From the NCBI RefSeq assembly GCF_000025325.1, contig NC_013743.1:3286001-3350000 (forward strand): a DNA stretch of 64,000 bases, read 5' to 3'. The DNA is from Haloterrigena turkmenica DSM 5511. Lineage in GTDB: Archaea > Halobacteriota > Halobacteria > Halobacteriales > Natrialbaceae. Below the pieces are notes generated by a model. It did not search any database. It worked only from the letters and a program-made list of their open reading frames with translations, and was not told the origin of the DNA. Positions 1 through 11,609 of this stretch are shown here, piece after piece (within the stretch, counting starts at the first letter, position 1; every line of letters starts with the position of its first letter). The position numbers were made by a program, and so were the translations under genes.

Positions 1-1
1 G

Positions 2-427
2 TTCCGCGCGTTCTTCGACTACCACGACGCGCTCGTCGAGGACACGGCCCTCGAGCGCGAGGAGATCGAGATGATCGTCGTCGCCGTCTCTGGCGTCAAC
101 CACTGCTACTACTGCAACGTCGCTCACGGCGCGCTCGTACGGATCTACGCCGAGGACCCGCTCCTCGCGGACCAACTGGTCGCGAACTACCGGACCGCCG
201 ATATCAACGACGCACACCGCACGATGCTCGACGTCGCCGTGAAACTCACCGAGCGGCCGACTGAGGTCGAGCCGGACGACCTCGAGGCGCTTCTCGAGGC
301 CGGCTTCAGCGAGGAAGCGCTCTGGGACATCGCGTCCGTGACGGCGTTTTACAACCTGAGCAATCGGCTCGCGATGTTCGCCGATATGCGTCCCAACGAG
401 GAGTTCCACACGCTCGGACGAGAGTGA
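2..427 (+). CDS. AhpD-like / carboxymuconolactone decarboxylase family peroxidase-related protein (5' truncated)
   Basis: The reading frame is open from base 2 and ends in TGA at 425-427, so the gene starts before the window and its N-terminus is missing. The visible part carries the family's redox centre HCYYCNVAHG (CxxC followed by His), preceded by the helix EREEIEMIVVAVSGVN. Members are peroxidase-related enzymes that use the CxxC pair as a reversible disulfide. The C-terminal helical part (SVTAFYNLSNRLAMFADM) is also typical. The exact substrate cannot be told from sequence. An internal ATG at 71 exists, but upstream in-frame residues match the family, so it is unlikely to be the start. 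Confidence 0.8.
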   Translation, partial: FRAFFDYHDALVEDTALEREEIEMIVVAVSGVNHCYYCNVAHGALVRIYAEDPLLADQLVANYRTADINDAHRTMLDVAVKLTERPTEVEPDDLEALLEAGFSEEALWDIASVTAFYNLSNRLAMFADMRPNEEFHTLGRE

Positions 428-487
428 CTGGTGGCTCGAGAACGGGGAGCTCAACCGAAAGAATGGAACGAACGGTCGGGTAGCCGA

Positions 488-5044
<4,557 letters not shown>

Positions 5045-5165
5045 ACACCCTCATTACGAGAACTGGTATAAGAGACTGTCCCATTATGGCTAAGTGTATT
5101 ATAAACACATATAATCGGATATAAGGCCTATAGGCATTCTATACAAGTATCATAATTGATCAGCG
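5045..5165 (-). promoter_or_regulatory. gltB promoter and AT-rich upstream region with CCTATAGG palindrome
   Basis: This AT-rich stretch contrasts with the GC-rich surroundings. It contains the TATA box for gltB at 5067-5072, correctly spaced for a leaderless start at 5044. Further upstream are several TATA-like strings and a perfect 10-bp palindrome, GCCTATAGGC, at 5126-5135. The TATA assignment is well supported by position. An operator role for the palindrome is inference; nitrogen control of gltB would be a natural reason for one. Confidence 0.6.
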
Positions 5166-5280
5166 TAATCCGTCGCTAGGGACGTGTACCGGCCGTTCAC
5201 CGCCGAAGCTGGTAAGCGAAACCCGTCTCTGAAAGTGGGTACTGTCTTTGAAAACCGACGTTCTCGAGCGGGAAGGAATC

Positions 5281-5403
5281 GCTGCCCGGGCAGGGCAGCA
5301 GTGTCAGAGGCACGTAGTGCTCACCCACCAGAGTGAACACCACATCCGTTCGTACTCTCTCTTCCCGTAAGGAAGATTCGGTTAAAGAGTTAGGCTCTGG
5401 TGG
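5281..5403. other. Intergenic region with nested inverted repeats, possible structured RNA
   Basis: The 512-base gap between gltB and proS holds no convincing protein gene. It contains a hairpin GCTGCC/GGCAGC (5281-5286 with 5294-5299), a long-range perfect 9-bp inverted repeat CCACCAGAG/CTCTGGTGG (5325-5333 with 5395-5403), and inside it a hairpin TCTTCC-CGTAA-GGAAGA. The nested arrangement looks more like an RNA fold than chance, but the strand and function are not known. It does not match conserved segments I recall for RNase P or SRP RNA. Confidence 0.35.
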
Positions 5404-5556
5404 TTACACCGAATTCACTATTCGTGGACAGTCTCGCCACCGACTCCACGTGAGCCGACTGCGGACGAGAAACGAGTTACGCCTCGAGTCGACGTGAGTA
5501 CGCTGCCCGAGTAGAACGGAAATACCCGACTGAAGTCGACGGCGAACCGACGGCGA

Positions 5557-7038
5557 TCAGTACGACTTCGCGAAGTAGGCGATCTCGTCGGCGGGATCGC
5601 CGCAGACGCCGCACTCGTCGTGCTCGGGTTCGGGCACCTCGCCGCTCGACTGTCCGCCCACGTCCTCGAGCGGTTGCATGACGATCTCGGCGGCGATCTT
5701 CTCCTTGATGGCCTCCTCACAGGCCTCGTCGCCGCACCACGGCGTTTTCACGTAGCCGCCGTGTTTACCGATCGTGCCGAGGATGTCTTCGGGGCTGTGG
5801 GCCTCGCGGATGTTCTCTTCTAAGTTCTCCTCGGCCGTCTCGTAGAGCTTGTCGTAGATCTCGTCGAGGTGTTCGTCGACGCTCTCGACGATTTCGTCGC
5901 GGTCCTCGACGGACTCCTCGTTGTCCGGCCGGTGGACCATCGTGACCTCCTCGTCTTCGACCTCGTAGGGGCCGATCTCCAGTCGCAGCGGCACGCCGTT
6001 GAGCTCGTGCTCGTTGAACTTGAAGCCGGGATTGCGCTCGTCGCGGTCGTCGAGTTCGACGCGGAAGCCGGCGTCCTCGAGTTCGTCGGCGATGTTCTCG
6101 GAGTACTCGAGAACGTCCTCCTTGGTGTCTTCCTGCCAGATGGGGACGATGACGACCTGCGTGGGAGCGATCGTCGGCGGGAGAACAAGCCCCTGATCGT
6201 CGGAGTGGGTCATGATGAGCGCGCCGAGCGCTCGCCAGGAGAGCCCCCACGAGGTGGTGTAGGCGGTCCGTTCCTCCTCATCCTCGTCGACGAAGGTGAT
6301 GTCGAACGCCTCCGCGAAGCTCTGGCCGAGGTTGTGGCTGGTCGCGCCCTGCACGGACTTGCCGTCGGGCATCAGCGCCTCGACGGTCGTCGTCGTGTCC
6401 GCGCCGGGGAACTTGTCGTGCTCGGGCTTCTTTCCGCGAAGCACCGGAATCGCGAGCACGTCCTCGTAGAGTTCTTCGTACTGTCCGAGTCGGGTCCAGA
6501 CCTCGTCCCACGCGCCCTCGTCGCTCGCGTGTGCGGTGTGGCCCTCCTGCCACATGAACTCCTTCGTCCGGAAGAACGGCTTCGTCTCGGTGGCCTCCCA
6601 CCGGACGACGGAACACCACTGGTTAATCCGCAGCGGCAGGTCGCGGTGGCTGCGCGTCCAGTCGGCCATGAAGGGCGCGATGATCGATTCGCTGGTCGGC
6701 CGGACCGCCAGCCGCTCCTCGAGTTCCTCGTGGCCGCCCTGAGTGACCCAGGCGACCTCGGGGTCGAACCCCTCGACGATGTCCTTCTCGCGCTCGAGGA
6801 AGCTCTCCGGGATGAACATCGGGAAGTAGACGTTGTCGACGCCGGTCTCCTTGAACCAGCCGTCGAGCGCGTCCTGAATACCCTCCCACAGCGCGTAGCC
6901 GCGGGGCTTCGTGACGATGAAGCCGCCCATCGGGGCGTAGTCCGCGAGGTTGGCCTTCTGGACGACTTCGGCGTACCACTCGCCGGGTTTGTGCGATTTC
7001 GACTCGGTGATTCCGAGTTCCTGGCTCTCGTCGCTCAT
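5557..7038 (-). CDS. proS: Prolyl-tRNA synthetase (archaeal/eukaryotic type)
   Basis: This 493-residue class II aminoacyl-tRNA synthetase charges tRNA-Pro. Motif 2 is seen around FRTKEFMWQEGHTAHA, with ATP-site residues in the TSWGLSWR region. The anticodon-binding domain begins near IAPTQVVIVPIWQ. The C-terminal extension has cysteine pairs (CGDEAC and CGVC) suited to zinc, and the protein ends in the aromatic pair FAKSY, as is usual for this form. Length matches archaeal type ProRS. The gene stands alone on this strand, with the BrkB gene just upstream. Confidence 0.97.
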   Translation of the reverse strand: MSDESQELGITESKSHKPGEWYAEVVQKANLADYAPMGGFIVTKPRGYALWEGIQDALDGWFKETGVDNVYFPMFIPESFLEREKDIVEGFDPEVAWVTQGGHEELEERLAVRPTSESIIAPFMADWTRSHRDLPLRINQWCSVVRWEATETKPFFRTKEFMWQEGHTAHASDEGAWDEVWTRLGQYEELYEDVLAIPVLRGKKPEHDKFPGADTTTTVEALMPDGKSVQGATSHNLGQSFAEAFDITFVDEDEEERTAYTTSWGLSWRALGALIMTHSDDQGLVLPPTIAPTQVVIVPIWQEDTKEDVLEYSENIADELEDAGFRVELDDRDERNPGFKFNEHELNGVPLRLEIGPYEVEDEEVTMVHRPDNEESVEDRDEIVESVDEHLDEIYDKLYETAEENLEENIREAHSPEDILGTIGKHGGYVKTPWCGDEACEEAIKEKIAAEIVMQPLEDVGGQSSGEVPEPEHDECGVCGDPADEIAYFAKSY

Positions 7039-7102
7039 TGGTATGTCATCCAGTCAGCGCGGTCTTAAACCATGCGAAGGCCGGACGCTCGGTGGCGAGC
7101 AT

Positions 7103-7879
7103 CTACGTCGTGCCCGCCGTCGCACCCCGACGGACGGCGTTCACCGCTGCGCCCAGCAGTATCACGATGCTCCCGAAGTACAACCAGGTGACGAACAGCA
7201 GGACGGCGCCGATCACGCCGTAGGCCGCGTACTTGCCGGCGTTGGCCGCGTAGATCCGAAATCCGATCTGCAGCAGGACCCAGCCGATCGCGGCGACGAT
7301 CGTTCCCGGGAGCACCGACCGCACGGAGACGTCCATCGGCGGCAGCACGTAGTATATCGGTAGGAACGCGATCGCCAGGACGACGATCAACACGAGCGAC
7401 CCGAGCACGTTGGCGAACGGAATCTGTAGGTTCAGTATCGAGAGCGCAGCGCCGACGGCGACGACGAGCGCGACGGAGAGGGCGATTCCGACGATGACGA
7501 CGATACCGTCCCAGACCTGTCCCAGGAGCGAGACGTCGACCTCGTCCGCGTAGATCTCGTCGAACGCCTGATCGAGGCCGCGAAAGAGTTTCAGCGCGCT
7601 CCACACTACCCCGAAGAATCCGACCACGGACGCGGCCGCCCGACCGGACGGGTTGGTGAGCGCCTGTGACACCATCTGCTGCCCCGAGGACGAGAGTTGC
7701 TGGCTGAGCATGCTGGCCACGCGATCGGCCAGCGCCTGTCCCCCGACGAACGACGCGATCGTCACGGCGAGCAGCAGCAACGGTATCGTCGAGACGAACG
7801 CGTAGTAGGCGATCCCTGCCGCCAGAAACGTGAGGTTCCGGTCTCTCGCGAGCGCGACGACGGAGCCGACGGTCGACAT
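7103..7879 (-). CDS. YihY/BrkB family membrane protein
   Basis: The 258-residue product has about six hydrophobic membrane segments and family signatures: LTFLAAGIAYYAFVSTIPLL near the N-terminus, the FRGLDQAFDEIY region, and the PGTIVAAIGWVLLQIGFRIY segment near the C-terminus. The family is often labelled ribonuclease BN in error; its real function is unknown and transport has been suggested. A paralogue lies at 32461-33297. It ends 65 bases upstream of the proS start, on the same strand. Confidence 0.88.
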   Translation of the reverse strand: MSTVGSVVALARDRNLTFLAAGIAYYAFVSTIPLLLLAVTIASFVGGQALADRVASMLSQQLSSSGQQMVSQALTNPSGRAAASVVGFFGVVWSALKLFRGLDQAFDEIYADEVDVSLLGQVWDGIVVIVGIALSVALVVAVGAALSILNLQIPFANVLGSLVLIVVLAIAFLPIYYVLPPMDVSVRSVLPGTIVAAIGWVLLQIGFRIYAANAGKYAAYGVIGAVLLFVTWLYFGSIVILLGAAVNAVRRGATAGTT

Positions 7880-8028
7880 AGCCGTTGTACGACGGCTACC
7901 CAGTTGAACCCGCTCGTGGCAGTCGCAACCGTCTTGGTTCGTTTCCCTCTCGATGACGGTGAACGCTCTCTCGGTTTCATCCGGTTCTGACAGCGTTATG
8001 TGTTCGACACCGGTACACGCATTCGATA

Positions 8029-9003
8029 ATGAAAGCGATCGAAGTCACCGAGTACGGCGACAGCGACGCGCTCGAGGTCGTCGACGCGGACCTGCCGGAA
8101 CCGAACGCGGGCGAGGTCCGCATCGAGGTCGAGGCCGCGGGGATCAACTTCGCGGACATCATGCAGCGCCGCGGAGTCTATCCGGACGGTCCCGACGCGC
8201 CCTACGCCCCCGGCATGGAGGCCGCGGGCACGGTCGATGCGGTCGGCGAGGGCGTCGAGGACGTCTCCGAGGGCGACCGCGTCGTCGCGATGCTGGACAC
8301 CGGCGGCTACGCGGAGTACGTCACCGCAAACGCCGCGATGCTCTTCCCGATTCCGGAGGGGACGAGCTTCGACGAGGCCGCCGGCTTCCCCGTCCAGTTC
8401 CTCACCGCCCACTCCTGTCTGTTCGAGTGGGGCGGGCTGGCTGAGGGCGAATCAGTGCTAATCCAGGCCGCCGCGGGCGGCGTCGGCACGGCCGCCGTCC
8501 AACTGGCCTCGAACGCCGGCGCTGAGGTGTTCGGCACCGCCAGCACGCAGGAGAAACTCGACCTCGTGGCCGACCTCGGCTGCGATCACCCGATCAACTA
8601 CACCGAGACGGACTTCCGCGAGGTCGTGGACAACGAAACGGACGGTGAAGGCGTCGACCTCGTCCTCGAGAGCGTCGGCGACGACGTCTTCGAGCGCAGC
8701 CTCGACGCGATGGCCCACTTCGGTCGGATGGTCACCTTCGGCGTCGCCAGCGGCGTCCCCGCCGAGGTCGAGAACCGACGGCTGCTCTTCGAGAACAAGA
8801 CCGTCAAGGGATATCACCTCGGGCAGGCCTTCGCCCACGACCCGGATCGCGTGCTGCAGGCCGTACCGGATCTCACCGAGGGACTGACGAGCGGCGATCT
8901 CGAGGTGATCCTCGGCGAGTCGTTCGCGCTCGAGGACGCCGCCGAAGCCCATCAGTACATCGAGGACCGCAAGAGTTCCGGGAAAGTCGTACTGAAGCCG
9001 TAA
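8029..9003 (+). CDS. Zinc-independent quinone oxidoreductase (MDR family)
   Basis: The 324-residue protein has the GroES-like N-terminal fold (residues 1-120, PGMEAAGTVDAVGEG) and a Rossmann domain with the NADPH-binding string AAAGGVGTAAVQLA around residue 150. Cysteine ligands for structural and catalytic zinc are absent, as in QOR/zeta-crystallin members that reduce quinones with NADPH. The C-terminal ends SSGKVVLKP, a very common family ending. It is transcribed alone, divergently from the BrkB gene. The electron acceptor is not predictable. Confidence 0.9.
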   Translation: MKAIEVTEYGDSDALEVVDADLPEPNAGEVRIEVEAAGINFADIMQRRGVYPDGPDAPYAPGMEAAGTVDAVGEGVEDVSEGDRVVAMLDTGGYAEYVTANAAMLFPIPEGTSFDEAAGFPVQFLTAHSCLFEWGGLAEGESVLIQAAAGGVGTAAVQLASNAGAEVFGTASTQEKLDLVADLGCDHPINYTETDFREVVDNETDGEGVDLVLESVGDDVFERSLDAMAHFGRMVTFGVASGVPAEVENRRLLFENKTVKGYHLGQAFAHDPDRVLQAVPDLTEGLTSGDLEVILGESFALEDAAEAHQYIEDRKSSGKVVLKP

Positions 9004-9032
9004 GCGTCGACCGGATCGAAATAGAGAGCTGA

Positions 9033-9776
9033 CTACTCGGAGTCGTCCGAGTCCCCTCCGTCGTCGGTTTCGTCGTCCGTGTCGCCCCCATCGTCAGTAT
9101 CGGACGTCTCGTCGGTAGTTTCGTCGTCCGTCTCCTCGTCGTCTGTTGTTCCGTCATCCGTCTCTTCGTCAGCGGTGTCGCCGTCCGAGGTCCCGTCATC
9201 GCCGTCTCCATCATCGGTGTCGTCGTCATCTCCGTCGTCAGAGCCGTCGCCGTCTCCATCGTCAGAGTCGTCGCTCGTCCCGCCGTCGTCTCCGTCGTCA
9301 CTCTCCGCGTCGCCTCCCGGATCGCTCTCGCTCTCATCTCCGCCCTCCTCGTCGTCCGTCTCTCCGCCATCGCCCTCGTCCCCGTCGTCCTCGCTGCTAT
9401 CGCCGTCTCCTCCCTCGTCATCGTCTCTTTCGTCGTCAGAGTCGCCCTCGTCCGTGCCGTCCGCAGCGTCTTCCTCATCCGCCCCGTCGTCCTCGTCTCC
9501 ACCGCTATCACTCTCGTCGGTATCGCCGTCTCCCCCGTCGTCTTCGGAATCGGCTTCGTCGCTTCCGTCCTCGTTCTCGTCGGCACCGTCGTCCGGGTCT
9601 TCCTCGACCGTGTCGCCGCCGGTATCGTCGGGCAGACCCGAATTGCTCTCTCGGAAAATCCCGTCCTCGGTGCTCTCTTCGCTGTCGTTGTGGGTCTCAC
9701 CGAGACAGCCCGCGAGCGCACCCACGGTTCCGACAACCGCTGCGACGAACGTCCGCCGAGGGGTCGTATCGGTCAT
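9033..9776 (-). CDS. Asp/Glu/Ser-rich low-complexity lipoprotein
   Basis: The chosen start gives MTDTTPRRTF followed by a hydrophobic stretch and LAGC, so it has a twin-arginine-like signal and a lipobox with the lipidated Cys at residue 24. After it, nearly all of the remaining 220 residues are runs of Asp, Glu, Ser, Gly and Thr with no recognisable domain. An ATG 21 bases further upstream is possible, but the signal peptide begins at the chosen Met. Such chains are common on haloarchaeal cell surfaces, either as a stalk or a charged brush. Function is unknown. Confidence 0.75.
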   Translation of the reverse strand: MTDTTPRRTFVAAVVGTVGALAGCLGETHNDSEESTEDGIFRESNSGLPDDTGGDTVEEDPDDGADENEDGSDEADSEDDGGDGDTDESDSGGDEDDGADEEDAADGTDEGDSDDERDDDEGGDGDSSEDDGDEGDGGETDDEEGGDESESDPGGDAESDDGDDGGTSDDSDDGDGDGSDDGDDDDTDDGDGDDGTSDGDTADEETDDGTTDDEETDDETTDETSDTDDGGDTDDETDDGGDSDDSE

Positions 9777-9847
9777 GCTCTCGAGGCGACCGTCCACGAG
9801 CGGATAGAAGAGTAATTAGGCGGTACTCAAGTCGGGGTCCGTACCGT

Positions 9848-9873
9848 CTGTAGTGGTTACAACCCACCTACAG
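9848..9873. other. Hairpin in the Nudix-lipoprotein gap
   Basis: An imperfect inverted repeat CTGTAG-TGG / CCA-C-CTACAG (nine pairs, one bulge, seven-base loop) lies downstream of the Nudix gene and upstream of the lipoprotein gene. It could be a transcript end or an operator. Nothing else is seen in this 187-base gap. Confidence 0.35.
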
Positions 9874-9963
9874 AGAATTACAGGTTTTCGAGAGAGACCG
9901 GTTCGTTATCATCTCGAGGGTGAACCCGGTCGGAGCGACGATCGACCGGCCACGGCCGTCGAG

Positions 9964-10512
9964 TCACGGATTTCGGCTATCGGAATCCTCGAGGTCGACG
10001 TCCCACTCGAGGTCGTGAGCGACGAAGTCGGCTTCGTCGAGCGGTTTCCCGCCCTCGAAGCGGAACTCGCCGGCGACCGTCCGCCCCTCGAGGACGCCCG
10101 GCAGCCAGAGGTGGTCGTCGTCCCACATCCGGTCGTAGGGCACTTCGTCGACGGGGATCCACTCCGGTCGGGCCTCCTCGCTGGCGGTCGGCTCGCCGGC
10201 GAACGACCGCGTTCGATAGACGTGACAGAACGTGTATTCCTCGCCGTCGAGGACGAACTCGAGTTCGCCCGCCTTCTCGAGGGCCGCAGGGTCGACCTCG
10301 AGTCCGACCTCCTCGCGGGTCTCGCGGACCGCACACTCGCGGGGCGTCTCGTCGGCCTCGAGTTTGCCGCCGGGACCGTTGTACCAGCCCGCGCCGAGTC
10401 CTCGTCGCTTCTCGATCAGGAGCACCTCGTCGGTCTCGGTCGTTTCGCCGTCGCCCGCCGCACCGTCAACCTCGCGGCTCCGCAGCGGAAAACACAGCGT
10501 CGTCTCGGTCAT
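9964..10512 (-). CDS. Nudix hydrolase, MutT/MTH1-like
   Basis: The 182-residue protein carries a complete Nudix box: GGKLEADE, then RETREEVGL (GX5EX7REUXEEXGU). The run WYNGPGGKLE just ahead resembles the 8-oxo-dGTP diphosphatases of the MTH1 group. It may clean the nucleotide pool, but other nucleoside diphosphate derivatives are possible. The start at 10512 (MTETTLCF) was preferred to one 117 bases further up because the protein's conserved part begins there and the upstream extension is Arg-rich and unlike haloarchaeal proteins. Confidence 0.85.
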   Translation of the reverse strand: MTETTLCFPLRSREVDGAAGDGETTETDEVLLIEKRRGLGAGWYNGPGGKLEADETPRECAVRETREEVGLEVDPAALEKAGELEFVLDGEEYTFCHVYRTRSFAGEPTASEEARPEWIPVDEVPYDRMWDDDHLWLPGVLEGRTVAGEFRFEGGKPLDEADFVAHDLEWDVDLEDSDSRNP

Positions 10513-10689
10513 ACGCCATCGTTCGGCCCGCTCGAGATAAAGCGCCCGCACTCGTGCGAACCGGTCGGCCGTCCGACGCACCACCCGCTGAAGGACCGTA
10601 CAGTGATGTTCTATTCTAACCGTTGTCATTTTCCCGGGAATCCTCGCCGCCTTCGACAGCCGTTAGGGAGTCTCCACCCGAACATCGGT

Positions 10690-11112
10690 ATGGAATATCT
10701 GGTGTGGGTTCTCGTCGCTCTCCTGGCGTACTCCGCGGTCGCGCCGCTGACGAGTTACGTCACGGAGGACGTCCCGCCGGCGCCGGGGCTGTTTCTCGCG
10801 ACGCTCGTCTTCCTCGCGATCGCGACCGTTGTGATGGTCGCCACGGGCACCGCCGACCCGTCCCTCGCGACGTCGGCCGGCGCGGGCTACGTCTACGCCG
10901 GCGGCGTCTTCCTGACGGTCGGCATCCTGGCGTACACGGCCGCGCTCGAGGTCGGCCCGGTGAGCGTCGTCGTTCCGATCTACGGACTCTTCATCGTCGG
11001 CAGTTCGGTCATCGGCATCCTGTTCCTCGACGAGACGCTGACGCTGACTCGAGCGGCCGGCATCGGCTTCGCAGTCCTCGCGATCGTCTGTAGTGCGGGT
11101 GGTGAACAGTGA
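10690..11112 (+). CDS. EamA/DMT-type half-transporter subunit 1
   Basis: At 140 residues with four predicted membrane helices, this is one EamA repeat instead of the usual two. The signature SVVVPIYGLFIVGSSVIGIL followed by LDETLTL is typical of the EamA domain. Its TGA shares four bases (GTGA) with the start of the next gene, a second half-transporter, so the two are translationally coupled and probably form a heterodimer. Substrate unknown; the superfamily includes drug and metabolite exporters. Confidence 0.85.
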   Translation: MEYLVWVLVALLAYSAVAPLTSYVTEDVPPAPGLFLATLVFLAIATVVMVATGTADPSLATSAGAGYVYAGGVFLTVGILAYTAALEVGPVSVVVPIYGLFIVGSSVIGILFLDETLTLTRAAGIGFAVLAIVCSAGGEQ

Positions 11113-11528
11113 AGCGGGACTACCTCGTCCTGTCCCTGCTGGCGTTCGCGACGTACAGTCTGGTCGCGCCCCTGCTGAAGATCGCGATGGAGTCGATTCC
11201 GAGCACGACCGCGGTCTTCCTGTCGAACGGGCTCATGACCGTGCTGCTCGGCGCGCTGATGGCCTACCGGGGGACGTCGCCGTGGCAGTACCTCTCACAT
11301 CCGAAGGCGCCCTACATCGCGGTCTGGGGAACGTTCCTCGCCGTCGGTCTGCTGGCCTACTACCGGGCGCTGGCGCTCGGCCCCGTCAGCGTCGTCGTCC
11401 CGGTTTACGGGCTATTCATCGCGATCAGTTCAGTCATCGGAATCGTCGTCCTCGAGGAGTCCCTGACGCTCAGGAAGGGGCTGGGAATCGGCTTCGCCGT
11501 GCTCGCGGTCGTCCTCATGTCGCTGTAA
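11109..11528 (+). CDS. EamA/DMT-type half-transporter subunit 2
   Basis: This 139-residue, four-helix protein starts at GTG overlapping the previous stop. It shares the core SVVVPVYGLFIAISSVIGIV and the LEESLTL turn with subunit 1, which points to duplication of a half-size ancestor. Together the pair would supply the eight to ten helices of a normal EamA carrier. Its end is 81 bases from the convergent helicase gene. Confidence 0.85.
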   Translation: MKRDYLVLSLLAFATYSLVAPLLKIAMESIPSTTAVFLSNGLMTVLLGALMAYRGTSPWQYLSHPKAPYIAVWGTFLAVGLLAYYRALALGPVSVVVPVYGLFIAISSVIGIVVLEESLTLRKGLGIGFAVLAVVLMSL

Positions 11529-11609
11529 CCGCGTCGCGGGTCGGCGCCGACCGACGAGTCGGTCGCCACTGAATCCGAGGGTCCTATCGGAGTCGATCGC
11601 TGTCCGCAG

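Noticed and set aside
9033-9776. Repetitive DNA that could be mistaken for a CRISPR or satellite array
   Set aside because: The repeats are irregular, codon-phased Asp/Ser runs inside a lipoprotein gene; there are no uniform repeats with unique spacers.
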